The notes beneath the pieces were generated by a model. The model was not told the origin of the DNA. It was given only the letters and a program-made list of their open reading frames with translations, and did not search any database. The position numbers and the translations under genes were made by a program. This document shows, piece by piece, positions 44,766-59,587 of a DNA stretch of 64,000 nucleotides (positions within the stretch are counted from its first letter, which is position 1; each line of letters opens with the position of its first letter). The DNA is from Neocallimastix lanati (nom. inval.) (lineage: Eukaryota; Neocallimastigomycota; Neocallimastigomycetes; Neocallimastigales; Neocallimastigaceae): assembly GCA_016946835.1 (NCBI GenBank), contig JACVTC010000003.1, positions 1,474,501 through 1,538,500 of the forward strand, written 5' to 3'.

Positions 44766-47700
44766 TCATTCATTAAAAGGTAATATATTTTTAATATGGA
44801 CGTTTCTTTCCAATTTTGTACCGTCCATGGCATCCTGTAATTGAACTGTATTCCAAGATATGTCCTTAATTATATATGGACCAAGGAAATACGGTTCAAG
44901 TTTAGTTCGTTGGTGATTTCTTATTTTTACTAAATCACCAATTTTAAAATTTTTCTTATTTTCCATACTTTGTTGAGCTTGTCTTCGAGTTTTCCAATAA
45001 TGGATTGTTCCAAGCATTTTTTTTGCTGCTTTTTCAACCCATTTAGCATGCTCAACGAACCTTTCCATTAATATTTCGTCCATAGTTCTACTATTATCTT
45101 CCAAAATTGAATTTCTTAAATTTATATCTATAGGTACTAATTCCTTACGTCCATATAAAAGTTCAAAACTTGAATAACCCGTTACAGCAGATTTACTGGT
45201 TCTTAAAGCCCATAAAGCCAGCGGTAACAAAATATCCCAATGTTTGTTATCATTCGAGAAATTTCTTAATTGCTTTCCTATTTCTCTATTTCTGTTTTCC
45301 ACTAATCCATTTGATTCTGGATGATATGTACTAACAAAATGAACGTACACATCATATAGATCTAAAAATATTTTAGTATAATCAGCAGTAAACTGTACAC
45401 CATTATCTGTAATAATTAGTTCTGGTATACCATGTCTACTAAAAACTTCTACTAAGAAATTTGTTACGTCCTGTGAAGTAGTAGTACGAAGTGGTTTAGC
45501 TTCTACCCACTTTGTAAAATAATCTACGCAAACAATAATATATTTATTACCTTGTTGTGTTTCTTTTAGGGGTCCAATAATATCTAAACCAACTCTAACA
45601 AAAGGAGCTTCTACAGGAGTTCCATATTTTTCTGTTGGTTTCGGCAATGGCTCAGAACGATTTAGTTGACATATTTTGCATAGCGAAATATATTTTTTTA
45701 CATCTATTATTAAATTTTTCCAGTAATACTTTTCTTTTATTCTTTCGTAAGTTTTCTGAATACCTTCATGACCCACTCTATGTTCTTTAGTAATAATTTT
45801 AATTTTTTCATAGGGATCATCAATAATTTTTCTTAATTTATTATCATCTCTAAAATATAATTTATTATCAATTTTAACTATTTTTTCGGTTAAAAATTTA
45901 TACATAAATTCAGAAATGAATTTTTCGTTCTCCTCCTGGGTGAGAATGGAGCTATCAATAGGTGAATTATTAACAATGGAGGAATCAATGGAACTATTAG
46001 AATTGTTAACAGAAGTGAACAGAATATCGCTATTAAGAAGAGAATTAGAACTAATACAAACATTAGTAACAGAGAAGTCTTTACGAACAACTCTAGACAA
46101 TGCATCAGCAATCAAATTAGCTTTACCAGGGTGATAAACAATATCAACTTGAAGTTTACTAAATTTATCACACCAACGTTGATGTTTAAGAGTATTCGGC
46201 TCACAACTTTTAATAATAGAAACTAAAGGTTTGTGATCAGTATATAGAATTGTTTTGAATGGATTACCTAAAATATAATGTTCGAATTGGACTAAGCAAT
46301 AATAAGCAGCAGTGCCTTCAAGTTCAGTTGTAGTATAATTTTTCTCAGATTTTTTTAAACTTCTACTAACAAAATAAATAGGGTGTTCAATATTATCATC
46401 ATAAAGTTGTAAAAGAACACCACCAATACCATAACCACAAGCTTCGGAACGAATAATAAATGGAATATCAAATTTAGGGTAACAGAGGATAGGGGCACTG
46501 ATTAAACAATTCTTTAATAATTGAAAGCTATTGTTTTGAGAATCAGTCCAAACAAATGGAGTATTCTTCCTTAACAAAGAACAAAGAGGTGCAGATTTAG
46601 CAGAGTAATTGTCAATGAAATTTCTATAATAACCAGTCATGCCTAGAAAAGAACGAAGTTCGGATACATTAGTAGGAGGTGTCATATTCATAATGGAAAG
46701 CGTTTTCTTATCTAGAGGAAGTAAACCATCAGTAGTAACTTTATGACCTAAAGCTTCAATTTCTGTTTGACAGAAATGACATTTTTCTATGTTTAATTTT
46801 AAATTATATTTTCTTAAAATATTAAAAACTTTGGAAAGATGAATTAGATGATTTTCAAAACTATCGGAATAAATAATAATATCATCTAAGTATATTTGAA
46901 CGCAATCATTAATTAAATCAAAGAAGATTCTATTCATTTCACGCTGGAAGGTAGCAGGCGCGTTAGTTAAACCAAAGGGCATAACTTTAAAATAGTAATT
47001 ACCAAATTTTGTTGTAAAAGAAGTCTTTTCCATATCTTCAGCCCACATAGGAATTTGATGGTAACCACTAAATAAATCAATAGAAGAAAATATTTTTGCA
47101 TCTTTCAAAGCATCAAAGATTTCACGAATTTTTGGGAGTGCATAGGCATCTTTAATAGTAATATCATTCAACTTCCTAAAATCAACACAAAGACGCCATT
47201 TACCATTTTTCTTTAACACTAAAACAACAGGAGAAGCCCATGGAGAATGAGAAGGTTCAATTAACTTTTTCTCCAATAATTTACGAAGTTCTTCCTTTAA
47301 AGCATTAGATTGAACCTGAGAAATTTTATACGCCTTTTGTTTAATTGGCATCGAGTTTTCTTGTAAAATAATATGATGAGGAAATAATTTAGAAGGTTCC
47401 AAATCATCAGAAGAAATGGCAATAATATCATCAAATTTTTTTAATAATCTACAAAATTTTTTATAATCTTTTTTATATTTAAATTTTAATTGATTAATAA
47501 TAGAATTAATTACATCATCTTTTTCTTTAGCACTAATATTAGAATTAGATTCATTAGCATCAACAAATAAAGTAGCCTCAACAATATCAATTTTTGGTTC
47601 AGGAGAAACACAAAATAAAGACTGAGAACGGAAGGTATTTATATCTTCTATATTACTAATAGGTACTAATTTATCGTCCATATTCATATATGCAAGAACT

Positions 47701-48809
47701 TTATGAATTGTGTCAATAAGAATCCTGTTATCAGATTGTGTTTTAAGAGAAATAATCGCATCATAAAAAGGATCGTCTTTATCGGAAATTTTAAAATCAG
47801 TAATAAATTCAACAGAACCAAGTTTAACAGCTAAGCGAACAATATCATAAACACGACTTATATCATCAACCATCGCTTGTCTAATTGTACTTTTATCATG
47901 GCCAATAATTTTATAATTTTTAACAAATTTATTTAAAAATTTACGTGATATTAAATTTGCATTACTACACGCGTCTATAAAAATTGAAGCAGGATAGCCA
48001 TTAATATATCCACGTACAACTGCAACATCATGTTCGTGTACAATATTATTATTATTATTTAAATTATTAGCTATTTTACTATTATAATTAATATCACTAT
48101 AATTTTCATTGTTACTACTATTATCGTTATTATTATAGTTATTATCTATATTAGAATTAGTAGCATTAATAATATTTTCATTATTTTGCTTTGAATTCTT
48201 AATACCTTTAATTAATTCATCTTTAGAAATTTTTGAAATGTTAAGGAGTTGTCCAATTGTAATATTTGCTGGAATATTTAATAAATCTTCGCAAATATTA
48301 TATTGCTCGCGGTTTCTCATCATCTGTATGGTAGGTTTTTGTTTCTTTTCTTTTTCCGTTAAATTTTTATTTTTCATTTTGTCCATATTATTAACATTAT
48401 TAACTGTATTCATATTATTAATTTTTTTACTTGAATCATTATCATTAATTTTATTCTTAATTCTTTCTCTTTGCTGTGCGTTATTATGAACTTCATTTTT
48501 TTCATTTTTATTTTCATTATTATTATCAATTTTAATATTATTGTTAGGGACTTTTTTATTTAGTCTTCTCGTAGGTTTAATAATTCGTTTGTTATTTATA
48601 ATATTATCAGTGGAATTATTATTTTGGATAGGATTACTAATATTATTTATATTATCAAATATTTTATTATGAGGAATAGTTTGTGAATTATTAATGGAAG
48701 TTTTGTCATAATTATTCGGTATATTGCGTAACTTCTTATTAGCGTTTGTTAATATATTATTATATTTTTCATCTCTTTCTCTTTTTGCAGCAGCTATAAT
48801 TTCTTCCAA
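44766..48809 (-). CDS. pol: Ty3/gypsy Pol of element G (1347 aa shown)
   Basis: N-terminal 250 residues are Asn/Lys-rich low complexity. Retropepsin-like region with FIDACSNANLISRKF near 281; RT with YLDDIIIYS near 640; RNase H near 790 and TDHKPLVS near 863; integrase H2C2 near 1010-1045 (HRVGHEG...CKICQ); TDNGVQFTA near 1136; ENRNREIGK; GPY module FLGPYIIK near 1303. The frame is open upstream of the nominal ATG across the Asn-rich linker to the H insertion, and on its far side to the gag frameshift site, so Pol is made by recoding. Related to A, J and O; no chromodomain. Confidence 0.94.
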   Translation of the reverse strand: MEEIIAAAKRERDEKYNNILTNANKKLRNIPNNYDKTSINNSQTIPHNKIFDNINNISNPIQNNNSTDNIINNKRIIKPTRRLNKKVPNNNIKIDNNNENKNEKNEVHNNAQQRERIKNKINDNDSSKKINNMNTVNNVNNMDKMKNKNLTEKEKKQKPTIQMMRNREQYNICEDLLNIPANITIGQLLNISKISKDELIKGIKNSKQNNENIINATNSNIDNNYNNNDNSSNNENYSDINYNSKIANNLNNNNNIVHEHDVAVVRGYINGYPASIFIDACSNANLISRKFLNKFVKNYKIIGHDKSTIRQAMVDDISRVYDIVRLAVKLGSVEFITDFKISDKDDPFYDAIISLKTQSDNRILIDTIHKVLAYMNMDDKLVPISNIEDINTFRSQSLFCVSPEPKIDIVEATLFVDANESNSNISAKEKDDVINSIINQLKFKYKKDYKKFCRLLKKFDDIIAISSDDLEPSKLFPHHIILQENSMPIKQKAYKISQVQSNALKEELRKLLEKKLIEPSHSPWASPVVLVLKKNGKWRLCVDFRKLNDITIKDAYALPKIREIFDALKDAKIFSSIDLFSGYHQIPMWAEDMEKTSFTTKFGNYYFKVMPFGLTNAPATFQREMNRIFFDLINDCVQIYLDDIIIYSDSFENHLIHLSKVFNILRKYNLKLNIEKCHFCQTEIEALGHKVTTDGLLPLDKKTLSIMNMTPPTNVSELRSFLGMTGYYRNFIDNYSAKSAPLCSLLRKNTPFVWTDSQNNSFQLLKNCLISAPILCYPKFDIPFIIRSEACGYGIGGVLLQLYDDNIEHPIYFVSRSLKKSEKNYTTTELEGTAAYYCLVQFEHYILGNPFKTILYTDHKPLVSIIKSCEPNTLKHQRWCDKFSKLQVDIVYHPGKANLIADALSRVVRKDFSVTNVCISSNSLLNSDILFTSVNNSNSSIDSSIVNNSPIDSSILTQEENEKFISEFMYKFLTEKIVKIDNKLYFRDDNKLRKIIDDPYEKIKIITKEHRVGHEGIQKTYERIKEKYYWKNLIIDVKKYISLCKICQLNRSEPLPKPTEKYGTPVEAPFVRVGLDIIGPLKETQQGNKYIIVCVDYFTKWVEAKPLRTTTSQDVTNFLVEVFSRHGIPELIITDNGVQFTADYTKIFLDLYDVYVHFVSTYHPESNGLVENRNREIGKQLRNFSNDNKHWDILLPLALWALRTSKSAVTGYSSFELLYGRKELVPIDINLRNSILEDNSRTMDEILMERFVEHAKWVEKAAKKMLGTIHYWKTRRQAQQSMENKKNFKIGDLVKIRNHQRTKLEPYFLGPYIIKDISWNTVQLQDAMDGTKLERNVHIKNILPFNE

Positions 48810-48991
48810 ATTGTTATGATTGTCGTAAGAAGATACTACAACATTGTCGCCATTATAATCATTAATTTTATCATTTTCAAAATAGAATTGTTCATTATTA
48901 TTTATATTATCATAATCATTATTATAATCATTATTATAATCATTATTATCATAATGGTTAAAATTATCATTATTGTAACGAATCTTAAAAA

Positions 48992-49332
48992 TGTTAAGGT
49001 TTTAGAGAATTAAATAAAAATAAAGTAAGAAACACAAATTTTATTTATTTATTTATTATTTTTATTTATAAATTTATTTGATTTTATTTTATTTTATTTT
49101 ATTTGATTTGATTTTATTTTATTTAATGATATTTAAAAATTAGTAGCAAAATTTACAACTATTTATACTTTTTTTTCAAGGCATAAAAGTTGTTCTTGCC
49201 ACTAAATTACATTTTATTATTATTTTTCTTTTTATATATAAAAACTATTAAATTTAAATTGATTTTTATAATCAATTATATAAAATTTAATTATAACAAT
49301 ATAAATAAAATACATTTATAATATTAATAAAA

Positions 49333-49371
<39 letters not shown>

Positions 49372-49858
49372 CTATCTAAAATATTACTAATAAGAATTTA
49401 TTTAATTGGCTAAAATTTTTATTACACTCTGTTAAAATATTCAAATAAAAATAAAAATACTATTCTAATATAAAGGTTTTTAATAAAATAAAATATTTTT
49501 CAATATAAAATAAAACATTTCGATATAAAATTTTATAATAAAAGTTAAAATATAATATATAAATTTTTAATTATCAATATATAAAAATATTATTAATACA
49601 AATTTTCATTATTAATATAAAAATAAAAAAATAAGATTTATTATTAATATTGTTAATATAAGTTTTAAATATATAAAAATATTACTATTAATATAAGATT
49701 TAATATAAAAATTATAAAGTTTAATATAATTTTTGATCTAATTTTTAATCTTTGAATTTAAAAATTTATTAAAGTACAAAAATAATAATGTACACATAAT
49801 GTATTAGAAATAAATCGTAGATTTAATTAAGAATGCATTATTTAGTACATTCTTATCA
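48992..49858 (-). repeat. Solo LTR I inside H's 5' LTR (867 bp)
   Basis: Sequence absent from H's 3' LTR, with ends TGTTAAGG...TTATCA and flanks aaaaa on both sides (48987-48991 and 49859-49863). A TATA box (GTATAAATAG on minus, near 49150-49165) sets minus orientation. No relative elsewhere in the window. Youngest layer of the nest. Confidence 0.8.
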
Positions 49859-49873
49859 AAAAACTAGAAATTA

Positions 49874-49940
49874 GAATGCTGGCATAGTGGTTAGTCACTA
49901 TGACCTCAGCCTGAACCACTAGGGTTCGACTCACACCTTT
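49874..49940 (+). promoter_or_regulatory. tRNA-like module in H 5' LTR
   Basis: A-box match TGGCATAGTGG (49880-49890) and B-box match GGTTCGACTCA (49923-49933), 43 nt apart. Hairpin CATAGTG/CACTATG with loop GTTAGT, then GAACC/GGTTC. It does not fold as a full tRNA cloverleaf. Duplicate at 54964-55030. Confidence 0.65.
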
Positions 49941-50454
49941 ACTAAAATTTTATATCATTTAAATTTTAAAGAATTTTTATACTTCATTTCTGTATTTGTT
50001 TCTGTATTTGTTTCTGTATAAATTTCTGTAAAAAATTAACAAAAAGAAATTCTTAGAAATTAATAGAAACAAATCAGATAAAAATTCTATTTTAATTTAT
50101 CTTTTATCATTATTTCTTTTAGATTCTTTTTAACCGAAAATAATCAATTTTTATGAAACTTTTTAATTGATTTTATGGTTTTAAATTTTTATGGATTTAA
50201 ATTTTGAAAAACTATAAATAGGAGTGAATTTCGCAGCCAAAAAAAAAAATATTATAAAAATTGTGTTTTTATTAATTATTGAATTAATTAATAAGTAATT
50301 CGAAATATTACAATAATTAATCTTTATAATTAATATTTTTAAATTTCTTAATTAATAAAACTATATTTTAAAAAACCAAATTACTTATTAATCAAAAAGT
50401 GCTTACCTATTGTGTTACACTCTTTAAAACACGGATATTCCAATATTCGTTACA

Positions 50455-54620
<4,166 letters not shown>

Positions 54621-54934
54621 ATATAAATCATTTAATCAAAAATAAATTTTATTTCATCAAAGTACTATTAATCATTCTAACTTATGATTATTTTAAAAAA
54701 AAAAAAAAAAAATTATTTTATATTATTCAAAAACATTTATTCTAGATAGTTTTATTTTTATACTTTATTTTTAAAACTTAAAATTCATGTAATTTTTATT
54801 ATCCAATGTATTAATTAAATTATCACTCCTATAAGTATTTTAGTTATAGTTTATTATTATAAAAGTTAGAATTAGAAATAGTTTAGATTTAAAGCAAAAG
54901 ATTCGTCTGGCATCCGAATCCTAGAGGAGGACCA

Positions 54935-55543
54935 TGTAACGAATCTTAAAAAACTAGAAATTAGAATGCTGGCATAGTGGTTAGTCACTATGACCTCAGC
55001 CTGAACCACTAGGGTTCGACTCACACCTTTACTAAAATTTTATATCATTTAAATTTTAAAGAATTTTTATACTTCATTTCTGTATTTGTTTCTGTATTTG
55101 TTTCTGTATAAATTTCTGTAAAAAATTAACAAAAAGAAATTCTTAGAAATTAATAGAAACAAATCAGATAAAAATTCTATTTTAATTTATCTTTTATCAT
55201 TATTTCTTTTAGATTCTTTTTAACCGAAAATAATCAATTTTTATGAAACTTTTTAATGATTTTATGGTTTTAAATTTTTATGGATTTAAATTTTGAAAAA
55301 CTATAAATAGGAGTGAATTTCGCAGCCAAAAAAAAAAATATTATAAAAATTGTGTTTTTATTAATTATTGAATTAATTAATAAGTAATTCGAAATATTAC
55401 AATAATTAATCTTTATAATTAATATTTTTAAATTTCTTAATTAATAAAACTATATTTTAAAAAACCAAATTACTTATTAATCAAAAAGTGCTTACCTATT
55501 GTGTTACACTCTTTAAAACACGGATATTCCAATATTCGTTACA
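54935..55543 (+). repeat. 3' LTR of H (609 bp)
   Basis: Preceded by the purine tract TAGAGGAGGACCA. Carries the second copy of the tRNA-like module (A box 54970-54980, B box 55013-55023) and a TATA box ACTATAAATAGG near 55303. Confidence 0.92.
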
Positions 55544-55713
55544 ATTATCAAAAACTTCATTATAATTATTATCATAAATATTATTGTAGTTATTATTATA
55601 ATTGTTATGGTTATTACTATAATCATTATTGAGACAAACAGTAGCAATATTGTTTTCACCATAATCATTATAGTTGGCATTTTGATTATTGGAAGTTAGC
55701 CTTCTTCCGTAAT

Positions 55714-56673
55714 CTAGTTTTTTGTATTTTGATTATTGTTTTGTTGGTATCTAAGTTGTGGGCAATACCTAATAATATGGCCAGGCTCATGGCACCAATA
55801 ACATACTTTTATATGTAGGTTCTCTAAACCCCTAGTAATATCATCAACACTATTTAAACCATTATTATTGTTAGGAGTATTATTAATATTTCTTGGAACC
55901 TTTGTATTATTCATTCTATTTAATGTATTATTATTAATATTATTATAGTTGTTATAATTATTGTTAAAATTATTACTCCTCTGTAATTCATTATTTAAAT
56001 TCCTATTTTTATTTTGTAAATTGGTATTTAAGAATGAGTTATAATTATTATTTAATTGATTAAAGTTTTGGTTGGATCTATATCTACTAATAAAAGGATA
56101 ATTATTTTGGATATTATTATTGTTAAATTTTCTACCCTTTTGTACTGAGCGACCTCCAAGTTTTATTCTTTCTACTTTTTCTGCAATTTTACAAGCAGCC
56201 TCAATAGTCTTGGCTTCTTCATAGGCTACCTTTTCATAAATATCAGTTCGACTACGTATAGAATTCTCGTAATCGTAGACTGATAATTTTGCTTTATTAT
56301 CTGTAGAGAGCTGGCAGTAGTAATCCAAGTACCTATCGTTAAATTCCCTGACACTTTCATTTGGCATAATTAGTAAAGTTTTTAATTCCCTAAATCTTTC
56401 ATCTTCGTTTAGATGATACCTTTCCAGGAGGATATCTCTACACTCTTCTAAATTTAAAATTCTGTTTGCTTCTACGAATTTATCGCTCACAATTTGGGTG
56501 GCTTCTTCTACAGTTCCTGCCAAAATGAACTGAAATTTTTCTTCGTCATCAGTAACCTTTTCCATCTTTAACCAATTTTTCATAAGAATGTACCAAGCTT
56601 TTACATTCTTATTATTTCCACCTATAATTGGGAGTGGAATTTTTCTTCCTTCACGGTTGGAGCTCATCTTCAT
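55714..56673 (-). CDS. gag: Gag of element G (319 aa)
   Basis: Starts MKMSSNREGRKIPLPIIGG. Capsid-like helical domain about 10-175 (KAWYILMKNWLKME, ESVREFNDRYLDYY), Asn-rich linker about 180-285, CCHC zinc knuckle CYWCHEPGHIIRYC at about 291-304. Ends in AAA AAC TAG, a -1 slippery site. Frame intact. Upstream on minus: leader with (TTA)n 56709-56793, then the primer site and 5' LTR. Confidence 0.92.
   Translation of the reverse strand: MKMSSNREGRKIPLPIIGGNNKNVKAWYILMKNWLKMEKVTDDEEKFQFILAGTVEEATQIVSDKFVEANRILNLEECRDILLERYHLNEDERFRELKTLLIMPNESVREFNDRYLDYYCQLSTDNKAKLSVYDYENSIRSRTDIYEKVAYEEAKTIEAACKIAEKVERIKLGGRSVQKGRKFNNNNIQNNYPFISRYRSNQNFNQLNNNYNSFLNTNLQNKNRNLNNELQRSNNFNNNYNNYNNINNNTLNRMNNTKVPRNINNTPNNNNGLNSVDDITRGLENLHIKVCYWCHEPGHIIRYCPQLRYQQNNNQNTKN
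55717..55723 (-). promoter_or_regulatory. -1 frameshift heptamer AAAAAAC, gag/pol of G
   Basis: Gag reads ACA AAA AAC TAG on minus; the heptamer is in register and the stop follows. The -1 frame continues CTA GAT TAC GGA AGA and stays open to the H insertion. Confidence 0.85.
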
Positions 56674-56728
56674 ATTTTATTAAATGAATATATTGTATGT
56701 GTATATGTATTTTTTTTTTTTTTTTTTA

Positions 56729-56768
<40 letters not shown>

Positions 56769-57189
56769 ATTATTATTATTATTATTATTATTCAATTTTA
56801 AAGTTAATGATTAACAACTATCTACTAAGATATACTAAGATAAATTATTTCCTAACCCTAAAGTTATATTATTATTAATTAATAATTATTTCCTAATTAG
56901 TAAAAATTTTATTTACACTAAATTTTGCATTAAACAAAAATTAATTATTAAATTTTAAATATGAAATTTATTGATAATATTGTAGTATATGAATATAGGT
57001 TAATCGTTTTTATTCTGGTTCGATTTCCCAGTCTCCTACTTCATATTTTACTACAATAACTCTAACACTAAATTTAATTAAAATGTTGAGATACGACGTC
57101 TTTAACCTCTAAATGCAATTTCTCCGAAATCTAACTAAATAATAAATATTAATTACAATTAATAACTATACACTAATAAACCTATTTTT

Positions 57190-57215
57190 AACTACAACCT
57201 CACACTTCGCACCAA
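57190..57215 (-). promoter_or_regulatory. Primer-binding site of G
   Basis: On minus, TTGGTGCGAAGTGTGAGG lies about 5 nt after the 5' LTR. Its complement ends CTTCGCACCA, like a tRNA 3' end. The tRNA is not identified. Confidence 0.7.
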
Positions 57216-57220
57216 TTTTT

Positions 57221-57721
57221 AATGTGATATTCTTTATGTTGTAGCTGGTTTAATAAGTGTATTTGAGTTATTAATAATTTTTATTAATATTTATTTTATA
57301 ATTACAATATTATTTCTACTAAAGAAAAACAAAAACAAGAATAAGAGTTAATATTAATTATACTGTAAAGTATTAATAATATATAATTATTATAAATAAA
57401 TATATATATATAAACATAATATATATATAAATAAATAATATTTTAATATGAATAATATATAAATAATATAAACTATTATATTAATTATATATACTTTAAT
57501 AATTATAAACTTTAATAATTTAAAATAAGAAGTATAATTTAATATTTAAGAAATATATATAAGGAATATAAATAATATATACAAAATATAAATAATATAA
57601 AATATAAATAATAATATAAAATGTATAATAATATAAATTATAATAAGATATAAATTTAATATCTGAATATACAAATATTCAAATATACAAATATGTTGCT
57701 ACACATATTTGTTTTATATCA
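57221..57721 (-). repeat. 5' LTR of G (501 bp)
   Basis: Near-identical to 44047-44549. Followed by aacat. Confidence 0.9.
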
Positions 57722-57726
57722 AACAT

Positions 57727-57940
57727 CCAATATTTGAAGAAAATTTTTAGTATTATACAATGCTATAATTTATTATTGAAAATTGTTTATGGACACACGT
57801 CAATTACAAAAATCCCAAAAATAATCGTCATGAAATTCGTTATTACAATGATAAAAATCACGGAAATACCAAATATCCAATTATTACTGATGAGGTTCAA
57901 GATTACATTAATATATATAAACTGTAAAGATATCTTTATA
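57727..57940 (+). pseudogene. Lectin-like gene fragment inside F (3' part)
   Basis: Directly continues the sequence cut by G (duplication aacat). A coding-like frame 57800-57925 reads KNPKNNRHEIRYY...YPIITDEVQDYINIYK. No family recognised for this piece. Interrupted by stops. Confidence 0.35.
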
Positions 57941-58687
57941 TCTTTAATAAATTTATGTAATTCATTATTACATTAATTTATGTATGAAATTTTTTTCCAC
58001 GATATCTTGAATAAAATTATGTAATTTACATTAATTTATGAATTAAAGCATATTTCAATAAATTTATGTAAACGAAAAATCATTCATCAAATTTACGTAC
58101 ATGAATTAAATACTTTAAATAATTATTTCTCCTTAAATTAATAATTGAAATTTAAAATTATAAATTAGAACTTAAATTATTTAAATTTATATTTATTAAA
58201 TATGAAATTAAATAATTTAGTCACAAAAAATTCGCCAAATCTGTTATTGTTTAATTTTTATTTATTTAAATAGTATAGTTTAATATTATTAATAGTTTTT
58301 AGTTTAATTTTAAATTAGTTAAAATATTTAAATAGTTATAATAAAAAATAGTTATAATAAAAAATAGTTAATTAGAAAATTATACTATAATTAGTTTTAG
58401 TTTAAATATTTTATTAATTTATAAAATTATTATTAATATTTAAATTGAATATATGTAAATTAAATTAATTTAATATATTAAAATATATATATACTATAAA
58501 TTTTCTTTAATTGAAAGAATGTAATTGTTATTTTTTATAATTTGATAGTTCATAACATAATAAGAACTATTTAATAAAAGATTTTTAATAAACCAAATAT
58601 TTTTAATAAAAAGAATTTATTTTATAATAGTGTTTTTGTATTATTATAATCTGTTTTAACATAAAATCACATTATATAAACATAGGA

Positions 58688-59002
58688 TTGGCCAATAAAG
58701 CCTGTATTTCTAATAATTCAGACCAGAATAAAGATGATACTTGTATTTACGATCCTATCGACACAAAAATAAATGATAAACCCGATCTCGATGACCCAGA
58801 TACTGATAATAAAGAAATTTCTGATAATAACCTCAACTCAAGTTATGTTAACAAAATAAAATATATTTCTTTCCTAAATATTTTCAGTATATTTATACTA
58901 TTCATTATTTGCCAATTACATATTACATTTTTAGAATTTTCAATATTTTGTCAACTTTTCATAAAATTACTCCTTATGTCATTTTATAAAATATCCATTT
59001 AA
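58688..59002 (+). other. Unrecognised ORF in F (104 codons)
   Basis: Asp/Asn-rich acidic first half (residues 1-50) followed by two hydrophobic stretches (about 58-75 and 80-98). The frame is open a few codons upstream. No family recognised. It could be a remnant of F's own gene or chance. No support beyond composition. Confidence 0.25.
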
Positions 59003-59393
59003 TTACTATAAATTTAATTCAATACTCAAAACTATAAATACTTGTACACAGAGAAAAGAAAGAAACATAGAATATGTGAACATCATCTATTTAAATATAT
59101 ATTGATATATCTTACTTAAAGAGGTTAATCACAAATGCACATTTTAAATCCACTTATATTCCAAAACAGTACTTGAATATACAACATTATAATTAACTTA
59201 GAATTAATATATAATAAATTACTTATAAATGAAAGATATTATAATTAATTTGTGTTTAATTACTCTCCCAAAATATTGCACAAATACTTAGCATATTATT
59301 AAAAAGTGAAACACATATATTTAATTTTATCCGAATATACTTAATAGTTACTGCTCAAATACAAAGCGGATATTCAAAGGAGGATGTCACTAA

Positions 59394-59569
59394 GTACCAA
59401 CATATATAATAATTGGTACATATTATTCATAAACAAAATAGAAATGCTTAGCGAGAAATGAGCATATTCTACAATAATTATAATAATTGATTACCTAGCG
59501 TGAAATAGGTTTTTTCATTTAAATTTAATATAATATCATGATTTAACTTAGCGTGAAATGAGCTAAATC
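59394..59569 (+). other. Hairpin array with constant loop in F
   Basis: GTACCAA/TTGGTAC at 59394-59419, then three hairpins with loop GCGAGAAA or GCGTGAAA on different stems: TGCTTA/TGAGCA (59445-59464), ACCTA/TAGGT (59493-59510) and a long one GATTTAACTTA/TGAGCTAAATC (59540-59569). Confidence 0.55.
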
Positions 59570-59587
59570 GTAGATAATAATAATAGA

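Noticed and set aside
49874-49940. Functional host tRNA gene
   Set aside because: A- and B-box matches are good but the acceptor and T stems do not pair, and the segment is part of both LTRs of H.
56990-57040. B-box-like GGTTCGATTTCCC in G's leader as a tRNA or SINE
   Set aside because: No A-box match at proper spacing and no second copy; a single short match is not enough.
57734-57976. 80-codon ORF beginning MKKIFSII
   Set aside because: The neighbouring frame (about 57800-57925) looks more coding-like and continues the fragment left of G; this frame is low-complexity hydrophobic.
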